64,000 nucleotides of DNA, taken from positions 558,001 through 622,000 of the forward strand of contig NZ_JAJVCS010000001.1 in assembly GCF_021395205.1 (NCBI RefSeq), written 5' to 3'. Below the pieces are notes generated by a model. It saw only the letters and a list, made by a program, of their open reading frames with translations. It searched no databases and was not told where the DNA came from. The stretch is from Polynucleobacter sp. IMCC 30228. Lineage in GTDB: Bacteria; Pseudomonadota; Gammaproteobacteria; Burkholderiales; Burkholderiaceae. The translations under genes and the position numbers were made by a program. How positions within the stretch are numbered: position 1 is the stretch's first letter; each line of letters starts with the position of its first letter. Shown here one piece after another: positions 36,718-47,715 of this stretch.

Positions 36718-37890
36718 CTACTTAGTGAACTCATTTACGGTATTCATGTAATCACCATGTTTTCCACAGGCTCGATTGAAGGCTACCCCAGAGAAAGAAA
36801 TCGCATTGCCAATGGGCAGCCATTGGCCCGTAATTGCTTCATTCAACTTATTTAGTTGGTATTTTTTATTTTGGCAATCAGCACGATAAGTCCAGAGAAT
36901 TTCATCGCTTAACAATGTATCTAGCTTATATGAAATTAAGCGCATCTCTTTATTGCCTGTTTTCTTATCAGCTACAAGTTGCTTATACAGAATATCGAAT
37001 ACCACTGGCGGAGGCGGTAAAGGATCAGGTTTAATTGGTACAGGAGCTTTTGCAGGAGTTAATTTAACCTCTGGTAATGGCGGCTTAATTATTGGCGGGT
37101 CTTGGTATAAGAAATAATAACGCGCAGGGTTGCCAAAAACAGTGCGCCCACACAGCCTTACCTTAACCCAATGCATCGCCGTATTACCTTTAATGTCTTT
37201 CCATTCTCCTTGGCTGACGCCCAGATCATTTAAGCTTGAGATGGCAGGAGTTTTTGGCGGTGGCGCTGGTTTTTCTCCAGGAACAACAGGTACGAAGGGG
37301 ATTGAAGGCGCATAGACTTCGGAAATTTGAGCTTTAAAGATATTCAGAGCGCAGTCAATTTCAATCAAAGCAGGCTGCAAAATAATGATAGGCACTACTT
37401 TTTTGACAAGCTTTGGGTCTAACTTCAGATCAACCGTCTTTTCCGCCATCTGACTAGAGCCCATATCTGCCGGTGGAGATAACTTCTGTTCTAGCTTAGG
37501 ATCAAGCTTTGGCTCTACAACTACTTCAATAACTTCCGGTGGGTTCGCTGGATGAGAAATGCCCACTGGGGGTGCATCTAGAGCAGCTTCCTTGGCATTT
37601 GCCGGAATACCAATTTTGGGCCAAGGCTGACCCTTAGCTTTAGTGAGTACTTCTAAGCTAATTACACCCTCATCATTCTGCTTAAGGGTGGTGGGGTCAT
37701 AAAACCATTCGAGATTAGCCGAATCTACCAAATAGGCCCAATCGTTAAAAGTAAATGGCTTTAAGGGTGTTTGGGTATTTTTTTTGTCTGTAGCTGTGTA
37801 GCCGGGAAAAAAAGGCGCAAGCAAGCTGGAACAACTAGCAGTTAAAAGCAAAACAGCGCACAAAAATAGGGAACGGAAAAATGCGGTCAT
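36718..37890 (-). CDS. Proline-rich lipoprotein, unknown
   Basis: The 390-residue precursor has a lipoprotein signal (lipobox LTASC). The mature part has a Pro/Lys-rich low-complexity middle with repeated KLDPKL units (about residues 125-165) and PPPKTP-type stretches, and a C-terminal domain (about 275-390) containing paired cysteines (ADCQNK, RACGKH). Several segments suggest a secreted structural or stress protein; no family is recognised. It converges with the pilin gene and is followed upstream by moaC on the same strand, 21 bp apart. Confidence 0.68.
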   Translation of the reverse strand: MTAFFRSLFLCAVLLLTASCSSLLAPFFPGYTATDKKNTQTPLKPFTFNDWAYLVDSANLEWFYDPTTLKQNDEGVISLEVLTKAKGQPWPKIGIPANAKEAALDAPPVGISHPANPPEVIEVVVEPKLDPKLEQKLSPPADMGSSQMAEKTVDLKLDPKLVKKVVPIIILQPALIEIDCALNIFKAQISEVYAPSIPFVPVVPGEKPAPPPKTPAISSLNDLGVSQGEWKDIKGNTAMHWVKVRLCGRTVFGNPARYYFLYQDPPIIKPPLPEVKLTPAKAPVPIKPDPLPPPPVVFDILYKQLVADKKTGNKEMRLISYKLDTLLSDEILWTYRADCQNKKYQLNKLNEAITGQWLPIGNAISFSGVAFNRACGKHGDYMNTVNEFTK

Positions 37891-37911
37891 ATCCCCTATC
37901 TTAATTGCTTC

Positions 37912-38388
37912 CTACTTAGCCTTCCACTCCCCGCTCTTACCGCCACTCTTTTCTAAGAGCTTGATATCACTCATGACCATGCCACGGTCTACTGCTTTGC
38001 ACATATCGTAGATGGTGAGGAGGGCGACTTGGACTGCGGTGAGGGCTTCCATTTCGACACCGGTAGGGCCCGTAGTCTCGGCACGTACTTGGCAGTGAAT
38101 GGTATGGCTTTTAGCATCCGCTTCAAAATTGACGCTAACGTGACTTAGGGCAAGGGGGTGACAAAGGGGGATCAAATCAGCTGTTTTTTTGGCCGCCTGA
38201 ATTCCTGCAATGCGGGCGATTCCTAAAACATCCCCTTTTTTATGGCTTCCTGCCTCAACCATGGCAAAGGTTTCGGCCAGCATGCAAATAGAGCCAGTAG
38301 CAATTGCTAAGCGCTGGGTATGGTCCTTATCTCCCACATTAACCATATGGGCTTGACCGCTATCATCAAAATGTGTGAGTTTATTCAT
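37912..38388 (-). CDS. moaC: Cyclic pyranopterin monophosphate synthase
   Basis: The 158-residue enzyme completes formation of cyclic pyranopterin phosphate, the first stable intermediate of molybdenum cofactor synthesis. The active-site motifs [32 protein letters not shown] and MCKAVDRGM are all present. It is divergent from the M48 peptidase gene (23 bp apart). MOSC protein at 14.6 kb also relates to molybdenum cofactor use. Confidence 0.95.
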   Translation of the reverse strand: MNKLTHFDDSGQAHMVNVGDKDHTQRLAIATGSICMLAETFAMVEAGSHKKGDVLGIARIAGIQAAKKTADLIPLCHPLALSHVSVNFEADAKSHTIHCQVRAETTGPTGVEMEALTAVQVALLTIYDMCKAVDRGMVMSDIKLLEKSGGKSGEWKAK

Positions 38389-38411
38389 AGGATAAGTTTT
38401 ACCATAGAGGG

Positions 38412-40130
38412 ATGGAAATCGAAATTTTGGATAAATTGGGTCAAATTTGCTACCGCCGTCTGCGGCAATGGATTACGCTTAGTTTAATTGCTGCACTTGC
38501 TTTACCCATGCCCTTGATGATTTCAACAGCACGGGCTGCCGATGTGTCGGTGCAGGGTAATTCGGCTATTTTAGAAAATTTAGGGAGAGCTGTGCAATCG
38601 CCGGATGCACGCTCGAGTAATCTGCCGCCGCGATCGCAAACTACAGAGCGGCCCACCTTGTTATTGCCCGACATGGGCGATCCTGGTGGTAATGCATTGA
38701 GCCCATTAGAAGAGCGAAAGATGGGCGAACGGATTATGCGTGAAATTCGTCCTGACCCTGATTATTCAGACGATTTACCAATTTATGATTTTTTAAATGA
38801 AATGGAGCGACGCCTATTGCAAACTGCCAAAAAATTACAATTGGGCGGAGCAAATAATCAAGGTAGCGCAGCTTATAACTATGAAATTTTCTTAGTAAAA
38901 GACCCCTCAATAAATGCTTTTGCTTTACCAGGCGGGTTTATTGGTTTTCACACTGGCCTAATCGTGGCAGCAGAAAGTGAGTCTGAGGTTGCATCGGTGA
39001 TGGGACATGAAACTGGACATGTGTTGCAGCGGCATTTAGCACGACAAATGGACAAGCAAACCACCAACACTATGATTGCTTTAGCGGGCGCCTTGTTGGG
39101 TGCATTAGCGGCAGCAAAAAATCCGGCAGCAGCCCAAGGCTTAATGACTGGCGGGCAAGCCTTAGCAATTAATAATCAATTATCGTATTCGCGGGATGCC
39201 GAGCGCGAAGCAGATCGTATTGGCTTTGAAATTTTGCAAGGCAGTGGTTACGACGTGAATGCAATGCCTTTATTTTTCCAGCGCTTACAAAAAGCCACTG
39301 GCATTATGGATAAAGGTATTCCAGAATATGTACGCACCCATCCTTTAACGACTGATCGTATTGCCGATATGCAAGATCGAGCTCGGGTCGTGCCCCCACG
39401 CAATATACCCCCATCAATTGAGTTTTATTTAATTAAAGCGCGCGCCCGAGTTGAACAACAAAGTAGTTCGAGTGGTTTATACGATTTACGCTTAATCTTT
39501 GATGGCTTGAGTAAGCAATCTCAAGCAGAAAAACAGCTAGAGGGCTATTACGGCTTAGCTTTAGTAGCTCAACGGCAGGGCAAAATTGATCAAGCAGAAG
39601 GGTTTTTACAGAAGGTCCGAAACCTGACCCAGGCCGTCATTGCCCCAGGCTCGCCTATTCAGCGCCAAAGCATTTCTTTAGATGTTACAACTGCTGAGCT
39701 GGCCATGGCCAAAGGAAAATTAGCGGAGTCTTTGCAGATTGCTCAAGCCAGTGTGAAAGCCTTTCCACAGTCGTATGCGGCGCCTGTAGCAATGATTAAT
39801 GCTGAATTAAAACTCGGGCGCAATGCTGAAGCGATTTCTTGGCTGAAAAATCGCACTAAATTACAAGCTTCAGAGCCTTTATGGTGGTCTTTGTTAGCCA
39901 CCGCCTATCGGCAAGATAATAAACTGGCGTTACATCATTACGCTTTGGCAGAAAAATTTGCTTTAGAAGGTGCTTTACCATACGCAATAGATCAATTAAA
40001 AATCGCTCGCTCAATTGGGGGTAGTGATTTTTATCAAGCCTCTACAATTGATGCTCGCATTCGTGATTATCAGCGGATGTTTCGCGAGCAACAGCAAGAT
40101 GAAGGCAGACCAGGGCGCCAACCGAGTTAA
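38412..40130 (+). CDS. M48-family metalloprotease with TPR region (BepA-like)
   Basis: The 572-residue precursor has a signal peptide ending TARAAD (about residue 43). The zinc motif [13 protein letters not shown] is intact, with the third ligand Glu in [15 protein letters not shown]. The C-terminal half (about 350-560) is tetratricopeptide-like. BepA/YfgC-type proteins act in the periplasm on outer-membrane protein and LptD assembly, degrading stalled substrates. The start is uncertain because AGAGG lies only one base from ATG 38412. Confidence 0.88.
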   Translation: MEIEILDKLGQICYRRLRQWITLSLIAALALPMPLMISTARAADVSVQGNSAILENLGRAVQSPDARSSNLPPRSQTTERPTLLLPDMGDPGGNALSPLEERKMGERIMREIRPDPDYSDDLPIYDFLNEMERRLLQTAKKLQLGGANNQGSAAYNYEIFLVKDPSINAFALPGGFIGFHTGLIVAAESESEVASVMGHETGHVLQRHLARQMDKQTTNTMIALAGALLGALAAAKNPAAAQGLMTGGQALAINNQLSYSRDAEREADRIGFEILQGSGYDVNAMPLFFQRLQKATGIMDKGIPEYVRTHPLTTDRIADMQDRARVVPPRNIPPSIEFYLIKARARVEQQSSSSGLYDLRLIFDGLSKQSQAEKQLEGYYGLALVAQRQGKIDQAEGFLQKVRNLTQAVIAPGSPIQRQSISLDVTTAELAMAKGKLAESLQIAQASVKAFPQSYAAPVAMINAELKLGRNAEAISWLKNRTKLQASEPLWWSLLATAYRQDNKLALHHYALAEKFALEGALPYAIDQLKIARSIGGSDFYQASTIDARIRDYQRMFREQQQDEGRPGRQPS

Positions 40131-40136
40131 GCCCAT

Positions 40137-40162
40137 GACTTAGTGTAGGGACTTAGTGTAGG
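40137..40162. repeat. 13-bp perfect tandem duplication
   Basis: GACTTAGTGTAGG occurs twice back-to-back (40137-40149, 40150-40162). The right-hand copy contains the stop codon of the SnoaL-like gene on the minus strand, so the duplication leaves that protein unchanged. It lies between the convergent M48 and SnoaL-like genes. Confidence 0.85.
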
Positions 40163-40587
40163 CCGTGATGTTTAGTAGGTAGAGGAAAATTTTCTTCAGT
40201 TGAGCGGCTTGCATGTAAATGAGCAATGCGCCATCCTTGGCTATCTTGCAAAATAACCAAAGTAATATTTAAGAAAAATTCGGCTTCAATTTGATCGGGC
40301 TGAAAATGAACCGCTTCAGTGGTGTCATAAATGGCAGTACCTAATGTCGCATGGGACATGCTGTAAATGGGCTCAAGAAATAGAGCTCGGGTCGCTAAGA
40401 GCCGCTCTAAACCCTTGCGAATTTCAGCGTGGCCACTTAAGCGTTGCCCTTCAGGCAGAACACAAGTAATGTTGTCATCGTCTAACCAAAGATCAAGTGC
40501 ACCTTGTACATTTCGGTGAGCCAAGGTATTTCGCCAGGCATCTACTAATTCATCGGCATTTTGAAACAGGCGAGCAAGGCTGGGCAT
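40153..40587 (-). CDS. SnoaL-like / NTF2-fold protein
   Basis: This is a 144-residue NTF2-fold protein of the SnoaL/DUF4440 type: DELVDAWRNTLAHRNVQGAL at the N-terminus and the WRIAHLHASR strand near the C-terminus are characteristic. Members are small enzymes or binding proteins with diverse ligands; no specific role can be given. It lies 9 bp after waaF on the same strand and is probably co-transcribed with the ilvE-waaF cluster. Confidence 0.8.
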   Translation of the reverse strand: MPSLARLFQNADELVDAWRNTLAHRNVQGALDLWLDDDNITCVLPEGQRLSGHAEIRKGLERLLATRALFLEPIYSMSHATLGTAIYDTTEAVHFQPDQIEAEFFLNITLVILQDSQGWRIAHLHASRSTEENFPLPTKHHGLH

Positions 40588-40596
40588 CTCGATTTC

Positions 40597-41700
40597 CTAA
40601 AGATTCAAGGCAGTAAAAACCTGCGCTGGAGTAATTTCTTGTAAACAGGCTAAGGTGCCAAGCGGACAGGTGCGCTGGTAGCAAGGACTGCAAGGTAAGT
40701 GTAACCAAATGACGCTAGCTTTAATCGATTGGGGGGGAGTATGGTGTGGGTCGCTTGAACCAAAAATAGCCACTTGCTGAATTTCTAAAGCTGCCGCAAT
40801 ATGCATTAGGCCTGAATCATTGCTCACCATTGCTTGACAATTTGCAATGGTAGCAAGTGCCTGATTAAGGCTAGTGGTGCCACACCAATTATGTAAACGG
40901 GCGGTGTTAATCCCCGAATTTTTTGCTTGTTCCTGAATAGATTGACCTATTTCATGATCGCTAGCACTGCCTAAAATGATGATGTGGGCGCGCATATTGT
41001 GTTGCAAAATCATCGCGGCAAGGGCCGCAAAGTGTGAACTTGGCCAGCGTTTTGCTGGGCCAAATTCTGCGCCGGGTGCCAAAACATAGAGCGCCGCAAC
41101 GTCAATTTTTTCTTTGGCTAAGCGTTGCTGAATTTCAGTTTGATCCTGATCAGGAATAAATAAACGCGCTGGCTTACTGGAGACCAACTCGCCTATAGGT
41201 AAGGCTAACTTGGGGAGCAAATGCAATAATTTGGCGTAGTGTTCCACCATCGGCCCGCGCGCGGTTTGCGGTGGATTAGCTAAAGCATGGGTGATTAATC
41301 CCCAGCGCATTTCTCCACGATAGCCAATTCGAACAGGTATTTTTGCCAACCAAGGGATGAGGGCAGCTTTTAAACTATTCGGCAAGATAAAACAGGACGT
41401 GTAATGAGCCAAACGGAATTGTTGTGCTAGTTGCAAACGCGTACGCCACTGTAATTTGCCGTGCTGAAGTGGCACCTCAATTACCTGATTCACTTCGGCG
41501 CAAGCGCGATAAATAGGCGCCACCCAAGGCGTTACGAGCACATCAATATGGCAAGTAGGAAGTGCCTGCTTAATGGCCGCAATGAACGGCTGACTCATCA
41601 CCGCATCACCAATCCAATTTGGGGCGATGATGAGGATACGAGTAACCGAGTTAATGGCCGTGGGGCGCGGTTCCGGGAATGAGGCGATATTCTGTTCCAC
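40597..41700 (-). CDS. waaF: ADP-heptose--LPS heptosyltransferase II
   Basis: This glycosyltransferase family 9 enzyme adds the second heptose of the LPS inner core. Motifs RILIIAPNWIGDAVMSQPF, LAPGAEFGPAKRWP, NDSGLMHIAAAL and the C-terminal CYQRTCPLG fit RfaF. The start is unclear: the frame is open further upstream, there is no ATG close to the conserved N-terminus, and GTG 41700 is used here, giving about 367 residues and a 50-bp overlap with the zinc-finger gene. A non-standard start closer to the RILIIAP motif would avoid the overlap. Confidence 0.9.
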   Translation of the reverse strand: MEQNIASFPEPRPTAINSVTRILIIAPNWIGDAVMSQPFIAAIKQALPTCHIDVLVTPWVAPIYRACAEVNQVIEVPLQHGKLQWRTRLQLAQQFRLAHYTSCFILPNSLKAALIPWLAKIPVRIGYRGEMRWGLITHALANPPQTARGPMVEHYAKLLHLLPKLALPIGELVSSKPARLFIPDQDQTEIQQRLAKEKIDVAALYVLAPGAEFGPAKRWPSSHFAALAAMILQHNMRAHIIILGSASDHEIGQSIQEQAKNSGINTARLHNWCGTTSLNQALATIANCQAMVSNDSGLMHIAAALEIQQVAIFGSSDPHHTPPQSIKASVIWLHLPCSPCYQRTCPLGTLACLQEITPAQVFTALNL

Positions 41701-41866
41701 AATAAGGACACTTTGCTTGACCCGTATCGACGATATCGAGAAAAACGCGCGGATGTAAATTCCAGCTAGGGCTTGCGCCAGGAGGGCAGTGTAAAGGCAA
41801 ATCTTTACCATCAATCATGATGGGCTTTAAGTTTGCTGAGGATTCGGTAGTCACTTGCATTGTCAT
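41651..41866 (-). CDS. CHCC-type zinc-finger protein
   Basis: This is a small protein (about 71 residues from the ATG overlapping the ilvE stop as TAATG; 78 from ATG 41887). It carries the zf-CHCC pattern: LHCPPGASPSWNLHPRVFLD then AKCPYCGTEYRL, with Cys, His, Cys, Cys as ligands. The fold is related to the complex I subunit NDUFS6. In Betaproteobacteria it sits next to ilvE and waaF; its role is not established. Confidence 0.85.
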   Translation of the reverse strand: MTMQVTTESSANLKPIMIDGKDLPLHCPPGASPSWNLHPRVFLDIVDTGQAKCPYCGTEYRLIPGTAPHGH

Positions 41867-42789
41867 TACTTCACTAGGGTTAGCCATGACTTATAACGCT
41901 CATTTTTCCCATAGACCGTAGAGAAAAATACATCTTGAATTTGCTTGGTAATAGGTCCTTTTAGGCCATCGCCAATCATCCGATCATCAAGCTCACGAAT
42001 CGGTGTTACTTCAGCTGCAGTGCCCGTGAAAAACGCTTCATCGGCGGTGTAAACTTCATCGCGCGTGAGACGCTTTTCTTTGACTTTAAGCCCTAGGTCA
42101 TGAGCAATATCAATAATTGAGTCGCGGGTGATGCCATCTAGGCACGAAGCAAGATCAGGGGTATACACAATACCGTTACGCACCATAAAGAAATTTTCAC
42201 CCGAACCTTCCGAAACATATCCTTCGGTATCTAGAAGTAGCGCTTCATCATAGCCGTTGGCAGCGACTTCTTGGTGCGCCAAAATAGAGTTAATGTAGTA
42301 GCCTGATGCTTTTGCGCGAACTAATGAAGAGTTCACAAAGTGGCGCGTGAAGGAGGATGTCTTTACGCGAATTCCTTTATTTAAGCCGTCTTCCCCAAGG
42401 TATGCTCCCCATTCCCAAGCGGCAATGGAGGTATGAATGGTATTGCCGGTGGGCGAAACCCCTAATTTTTCTGAGCCAATAAAAACAATTGGCCGAATAT
42501 AGCAAGCCGCTAATTTATTATCTTTAACGACATCGATAATGGCTTGGGTAATTTGCGCTTCGTTATAGGGAATTGGCATTTGGAAAATTTTCGTGCCATT
42601 AAAGAGGCGCTTAACGTGTTCTTTAAGGCGAAAAATCGCTGGGCCATCAGGAGTTTTATAAGCCCGAATACCCTCAAATACCCCCATACCGTAATGCAGG
42701 GAATGGGTGAGTACATGAATATTGGCATCACGCCAGGGAACCATCTTCCCATCAAACCAAATAAAGCCATCGCGGTCAGACATCGACAT
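41866..42789 (-). CDS. ilvE: Branched-chain amino acid aminotransferase
   Basis: The 307-residue PLP-dependent class IV transaminase interconverts Leu, Ile, Val and their 2-oxo acids. HYGMGVFEGIRAY, the PLP-Lys region VRAKASGYYINSILA, and EGYVSEGSGENFFMV are diagnostic. It opens the minus-strand set ilvE / zinc finger / waaF / SnoaL-like, divergent from pgk across a 186-bp gap in which no specific regulatory site was identified. Confidence 0.96.
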   Translation of the reverse strand: MSMSDRDGFIWFDGKMVPWRDANIHVLTHSLHYGMGVFEGIRAYKTPDGPAIFRLKEHVKRLFNGTKIFQMPIPYNEAQITQAIIDVVKDNKLAACYIRPIVFIGSEKLGVSPTGNTIHTSIAAWEWGAYLGEDGLNKGIRVKTSSFTRHFVNSSLVRAKASGYYINSILAHQEVAANGYDEALLLDTEGYVSEGSGENFFMVRNGIVYTPDLASCLDGITRDSIIDIAHDLGLKVKEKRLTRDEVYTADEAFFTGTAAEVTPIRELDDRMIGDGLKGPITKQIQDVFFSTVYGKNERYKSWLTLVK

Positions 42790-42975
42790 GTTTTTACCCT
42801 TTGTAGCAGTTTAAGAAAAAGCCCTTTGAAGCCTATGAGCCAAGCTGGCTAGGCATTTAAAGCACTTATTGTAGAGCAGGTAAGCTCTTTATTGAGCGTG
42901 CCAGTAAAGAAGGTGGTGGGAGAGGTGAGTTTTCATTAAAATGGAGGCCATTTCCCTTAATTTCAGCTGCCTTCT

Positions 42976-44199
42976 ATGCCTGCCACCCTTTTTAATGTTA
43001 AGCGCCTTAGCGACCTCGTAACCACGGGTCAACTGCAGGGCAAGCGAGTACTAATTAGGGCTGATTTGAATGTACCCCAAGATGAAACCGGAAAGATCAC
43101 CGAAGAGACCCGCATTAGGGCCTCGATGCCCGCAATACAAATGTGCCTCGATGCGGGTGCGGCGGTAATGGTTACATCGCATTTAGGTCGGCCTACTGAA
43201 GGGCAATTTAGGCCAGAAGATAGTTTGGCGCCAGTGGCTCGCCGTATTGCGGAATTATTAAATCGCAAGGTTGCGCTAATTAGTGGCTGGGTTGATGGTG
43301 GCTTTGAAGTGAAACCAGGTGAATTAGTACTCTTAGAAAATTGCCGTCTCAATGTAGGCGAAAAGAAAAATAGCGAAGTCTTAGCCAAGAAGATTGCCGC
43401 ATTATGCGATGTCTACGTTAATGATGCATTTGGCACTGCACACCGTGCCGAAGCCACCACTTATGGGGTTGCCCAATTTGCCCCCATTGCCTGCGCCGGC
43501 CCTTTAATGGCGGCAGAATTAGATGCCCTTAGCCGTGCGCTGGCCAATCCAAAGCGCCCGCTGGTGGCAATTGTGGCTGGATCCAAGGTTTCTTCCAAGT
43601 TAACCATCTTAAAATCATTAGCGAGCAAAGTTGATGAATTAATTGTCGGTGGCGGAATTGCTAATACATTTATGTTGGCCAAAGGCTTGCCAATTGGCAA
43701 ATCGTTAGCTGAGCCCGATTTAGTGCAAGAAGCACGCGACATCATGGAGTTAATGGAAAAGCGCGGTGCGCATGTACCGCTTCCCGAAGATGTGGTGGTC
43801 GCAAATGAGCTTTCACCTTTAGCCAGAGCCAATCGAGTAGCAGTTAGCGAGATTGCACCCGACGATATGATCCTTGATATTGGTCCAAAAGCAGCAGCAA
43901 AATTATCGATTATGTTAGCTAATGCTGGCACGATTGTCTGGAATGGCCCCTTAGGGGTATTTGAAATTGACCAATTTGGTGGTGGTACCAAAATGTTAGC
44001 TGCGGCAATTGCCCATTCACCTGCGTTTTCAATTGCTGGCGGCGGCGATACTCTAGCGGCCATTGCGAAATATGGCATTGAAAAACAAGTCGACTATATT
44101 TCTACGGGTGGTGGCGCATTCCTCGAATTTCTTGAGGGGAAAACGCTACCAGCTTTTGCAGTATTGATTGAACGAGCCAAAGAAAATAATAAAGAATAA
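42976..44199 (+). CDS. pgk: Phosphoglycerate kinase
   Basis: The 407-residue enzyme interconverts 1,3-bisphosphoglycerate and 3-phosphoglycerate with ATP formation. [24 protein letters not shown], and [13 protein letters not shown] are the family motifs. It heads a plus-strand run of pgk-pyk-fba-purC-purE-purK-tsaC with short gaps (14, 44, 1, 46, 28 bp and an overlap), so lower glycolysis and purine synthesis are likely co-transcribed. Confidence 0.97.
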   Translation: MPATLFNVKRLSDLVTTGQLQGKRVLIRADLNVPQDETGKITEETRIRASMPAIQMCLDAGAAVMVTSHLGRPTEGQFRPEDSLAPVARRIAELLNRKVALISGWVDGGFEVKPGELVLLENCRLNVGEKKNSEVLAKKIAALCDVYVNDAFGTAHRAEATTYGVAQFAPIACAGPLMAAELDALSRALANPKRPLVAIVAGSKVSSKLTILKSLASKVDELIVGGGIANTFMLAKGLPIGKSLAEPDLVQEARDIMELMEKRGAHVPLPEDVVVANELSPLARANRVAVSEIAPDDMILDIGPKAAAKLSIMLANAGTIVWNGPLGVFEIDQFGGGTKMLAAAIAHSPAFSIAGGGDTLAAIAKYGIEKQVDYISTGGGAFLEFLEGKTLPAFAVLIERAKENNKE

Positions 44200-44213
44200 C
44201 CCTAAAGGACAGC

Positions 44214-45650
44214 ATGTTAAGAGCTACAAAAATTATTGCCACCCTCGGCCCTGCTTCAGAAAAGCCCGAGGTATTACGCGAGATGATTCGAGCGGGCCTC
44301 GACGTCGTGCGGCTTAATTTTTCTCACGGTACCGTTGCCGATCATTTGGCGCGGCATAATTTAGTGCGTACGATTTCAGCGGAAATAGGCCGTGAAGTTG
44401 GCATTATGGCTGATTTACAGGGCCCTAAAATTCGCGTTGGTAAGTTTGCGAATGGCAAAGTGCAACTACAAGAGGGTGCACCATTTATTTTAGATGTCGC
44501 TTGCGAATTAGGTAATGAGGAGCGAGTGGGTCTTGATTATAAAAATTTACCTCAAGATGTTAAAGCTGGTGATCGACTATTGTTAAATGATGGCCTGATA
44601 GTTTTACGTGTAGTTAGCGTGCAGGGTAAGGAGATTCATACTCTAGTTGAGCTCGGTGGTCCGCTGTCGAATAACAAGGGAATTAATCGCGCTGGTGGTG
44701 GCTTAACAGCGCCGGCCCTAACCGAAAAAGATATTCAAGATTTAGATGCAGCGATTGCGATGGGCGTCGATTTCATCGCTATTAGCTTTCCTAAAGATGG
44801 CGCCGATATGGCAATCGCCCGTAAGTTGGCAGATGCAGCTAGCGTCAAGCATGGCGTTGGCAAAGTGAAGTTAATTGCTAAGGTGGAGCGGGCAGAGGCA
44901 ATTGTGCCCGAGGCCTTGGCTAGCATTATTCATGAGAGCGATGGCATTATGGTAGCCCGCGGTGATTTGGCGATTGAAGTTGGCAACCCGGCAGTACCAG
45001 CACTACAAAAACGAATGATTCGTTTAGCTCGCGAAGCGGATAAATTTACGATTACCGCAACCCAAATGATGGAGTCGATGATTAGTGCCCCCGTACCCAC
45101 TCGCGCAGAAGTGAGCGATGTTGCAAATGCCGTTCTCGATGGCACAGACGCCGTCATGCTTTCAGCCGAGTCTGCTACAGGCCTTTATCCAGTAAAAACC
45201 ATTGAGCAAATGGCCGAAATTTGTATCGAGGCTGAAAAATCAGAATCGGTACGATTAGATACCGACTTTTTGGATCAAACCTTTACCCGCATTGATCAAT
45301 CTATCGCCTTAGGGGCTTTATTTACAGCCCATCATTTAAATGCAGCTGCGATAGCGGCGTTAACTGAGTCAGGATCAACCCCGATTTGGATGAGTCGTCA
45401 TAATATTCATGTACCCATCTTTGCACTGACCTCTAAGGTATCAACCCAAAGAGCTTTAAGCACCTATCGTAATGTCACTCCAATTAGCATTGAAGTCAGC
45501 AAAGACCGTGAAACTGCATTGCGCCAAGTTGAAGAACGATTAAAAAAGAGTGGGGCGGTCAAGTCTGGCGATACTATCGTATTAACCATTGGTGAGCCGA
45601 TGGGTGAACCCGGCGGTAGTAATACATTAAAAATTGTTAAGGTGAAGTGA
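44214..45650 (+). CDS. pyk: Pyruvate kinase
   Basis: The 478-residue enzyme converts phosphoenolpyruvate and ADP to pyruvate and ATP. LNFSHGT, MADLQGPKIRVGKF, AKVERAEAI and the catalytic-site ITATQMMESMI are present. AAGGA precedes the ATG by 4 nt. It is second in the pgk operon, 14 bp after pgk. Confidence 0.97.
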   Translation: MLRATKIIATLGPASEKPEVLREMIRAGLDVVRLNFSHGTVADHLARHNLVRTISAEIGREVGIMADLQGPKIRVGKFANGKVQLQEGAPFILDVACELGNEERVGLDYKNLPQDVKAGDRLLLNDGLIVLRVVSVQGKEIHTLVELGGPLSNNKGINRAGGGLTAPALTEKDIQDLDAAIAMGVDFIAISFPKDGADMAIARKLADAASVKHGVGKVKLIAKVERAEAIVPEALASIIHESDGIMVARGDLAIEVGNPAVPALQKRMIRLAREADKFTITATQMMESMISAPVPTRAEVSDVANAVLDGTDAVMLSAESATGLYPVKTIEQMAEICIEAEKSESVRLDTDFLDQTFTRIDQSIALGALFTAHHLNAAAIAALTESGSTPIWMSRHNIHVPIFALTSKVSTQRALSTYRNVTPISIEVSKDRETALRQVEERLKKSGAVKSGDTIVLTIGEPMGEPGGSNTLKIVKVK

Positions 45651-45694
45651 GTAAACTGCATTCACTGTTTTTATTTTTTCTTTAGAGGATTGCT

Positions 45695-46759
45695 ATGCCC
45701 TTGGTATCAATGCGTCAATTATTAGATCATGCTGCTGAAAACAACTACGGCTTGCCTGCATTTAACGTCAATAATTTGGAGCAAGTACAGGCCATTATGA
45801 GCGCGGCTGACGAGGTTGGCTCACCAGTCATCATGCAGGCTTCAGCAGGCGCCAGAAAATACGCAGGCGAGGCATTTTTACGGCATTTAATTTCAGCCGC
45901 AGTTGAATCCTATCCCCATATTCCTATTGTGATGCATCAAGATCATGGGCAAAGCCCAGCAGTCTGTATTGCTGCCATTGAAAGTGGCTTCACTAGTGTG
46001 ATGATGGATGGCTCACTCGAAGCTGACGGTAAGTCAGTGGCTAGTTATGAGTACAACATTGCTGTCTCTCAAGAAGTAGTTAAGCTCTCACATGCGATTG
46101 GGGTTACCGTAGAGGCTGAATTGGGTGTTTTAGGTTCTTTAGAGACCATGAAAGGCGATAAAGAAGATGGTCATGGCGCCGATGGCACGATGACCCGCGA
46201 ACAGTTGCTTACTGATGTTGAGCAAGCGGCTGACTTTGTTAAAGCGACCCAATGCGATGCCTTAGCTATTGCAATTGGTACTAGTCATGGCGCTTATAAG
46301 TTCACTAAGAAACCTACTGGTGATATTTTGGCGATCGAGCGTATCCGCGAAATTCATGCGCGCATTCCGAATACCCATTTAGTGATGCATGGCTCATCTA
46401 GCGTGCCGCAAGAGTTATTAGCGATCATTCGTGAATTTGGTGGTGAGATGAAAGAAACTTATGGCGTGCCAGTTGAAGAAATTCAAATTGGTATTAAAAA
46501 TGGTGTACGCAAAATCAATATTGATACTGATATTCGTTTGGCGATGACAGCTGCCATTCGCCGTTATTTATTTGAAAACCCGGGTAAGTTTGATCCACGG
46601 GATTATTTAAAGCCTGCCCGTGAAGCTGCAAAACTGATTTGTATTGCACGCTATACCGAGTTTGGTTCCGCAGGGCAGGCCAGTAAAATTAAACCCATCT
46701 CCTTGGAAAAAATGGCCGCGCGCTATCGAGCTGGTGAGTTGGCGCAGATCGTTAAATAA
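45695..46759 (+). CDS. fba: Class II fructose-bisphosphate aldolase
   Basis: The 354-residue zinc aldolase is of the longer Calvin-cycle-type subgroup, common in Betaproteobacteria. Zinc ligands are in MHQDHGQSP, and [20 protein letters not shown] and the phosphate-binding segment [12 protein letters not shown] follow. It cleaves fructose-1,6-bisphosphate in glycolysis or forms it in gluconeogenesis. purC starts one base after the stop codon. Confidence 0.96.
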   Translation: MPLVSMRQLLDHAAENNYGLPAFNVNNLEQVQAIMSAADEVGSPVIMQASAGARKYAGEAFLRHLISAAVESYPHIPIVMHQDHGQSPAVCIAAIESGFTSVMMDGSLEADGKSVASYEYNIAVSQEVVKLSHAIGVTVEAELGVLGSLETMKGDKEDGHGADGTMTREQLLTDVEQAADFVKATQCDALAIAIGTSHGAYKFTKKPTGDILAIERIREIHARIPNTHLVMHGSSSVPQELLAIIREFGGEMKETYGVPVEEIQIGIKNGVRKINIDTDIRLAMTAAIRRYLFENPGKFDPRDYLKPAREAAKLICIARYTEFGSAGQASKIKPISLEKMAARYRAGELAQIVK

Positions 46760-46760
46760 C

Positions 46761-47669
46761 ATGGCTGCTCTCTATACTAGTTCGATTCAATCTTTACCTT
46801 TGCTGTCCAAAGGAAAGGTTCGAGATGTATACGCAATTGGCGACGATAAATTACTGATGATTACGACTGATCGCTTATCGGCTTTTGACGTCATCATGGG
46901 TAAACCGATTCCTGAAAAGGGAATTGTGCTCAATAAAATGGCCAATTTTTGGTTTCAAAAGCTTGCGCATCTGATTCCAAATCATTTAACGGGCATCAAT
47001 CCGGAATCCGTCGTTAGCCCAAATGAGGTAGACCAGGTACAGGGGAGGGCGGTAGTTGCAAAGCGCCTACAACCTATTTTGGTCGAAGCCGTAGTGCGAG
47101 GCTATTTAGCAGGTAGTGGCTGGAAAGAATATCAGGCGAGCGGTAGTGTGTGCGGCATTGCTTTACCGGCAGGCTTACAGAATGCCCAGAAATTGCCGGC
47201 ACCCATTTTTACTCCTGCTGCAAAAGCAGCTGCTGGTCACCATGACGAAAATATAACTTTTGCTGAAATGGTTAAGCGCATTGGCGCACCTTTAGCTGAG
47301 CAAATTCGTGCGGTAAGTATTCAACTGTATCAAGAGGCTGCCGCTTTTGCAGCGGAGCGGGGCATCATCATTGCTGATACGAAATTCGAATTTGGCCTAG
47401 ATGCAAATAATCAACTGGTTTTAATGGATGAAATTTTAACTGCAGATTCATCACGATTTTGGCCCGCGGAAACTTATCAGCTTGGTATTAATCCGCCCTC
47501 TTACGATAAACAATTTATTCGCGATTGGCTCGAAGCAATTTCAATTGATGGTAAGCCTTGGTCTAAGCAAGCGCCCGCTCCCGATTTACCCGATGAAGTG
47601 ATTAATCAAACCGCAGAAAAATATCGAGAAGTGTTAGCGCGCTTAGTCAGCGTAACTAAGAAAAACTAA
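46761..47669 (+). CDS. purC: Phosphoribosylaminoimidazole-succinocarboxamide synthase
   Basis: The 302-residue SAICAR synthetase of de novo purine synthesis has [30 protein letters not shown], and LADTKFEFG as [14 protein letters not shown] 46761 lies 1 bp after the fba TAA without a strong Shine-Dalgarno, so reinitiation after fba is likely. A longer in-frame reading from 46644 lies inside fba and is rejected. Confidence 0.97.
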   Translation: MAALYTSSIQSLPLLSKGKVRDVYAIGDDKLLMITTDRLSAFDVIMGKPIPEKGIVLNKMANFWFQKLAHLIPNHLTGINPESVVSPNEVDQVQGRAVVAKRLQPILVEAVVRGYLAGSGWKEYQASGSVCGIALPAGLQNAQKLPAPIFTPAAKAAAGHHDENITFAEMVKRIGAPLAEQIRAVSIQLYQEAAAFAAERGIIIADTKFEFGLDANNQLVLMDEILTADSSRFWPAETYQLGINPPSYDKQFIRDWLEAISIDGKPWSKQAPAPDLPDEVINQTAEKYREVLARLVSVTKKN

Positions 47670-47715
47670 ATTAATGTTACTAAATGGATGAGGGTATTGG
47701 GCGAGAGGAAAGAAA

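Noticed and set aside
46644..46760. N-terminal extension of purC
   Set aside because: It lies inside fba in another frame; the PurC family starts at ATG 46761.
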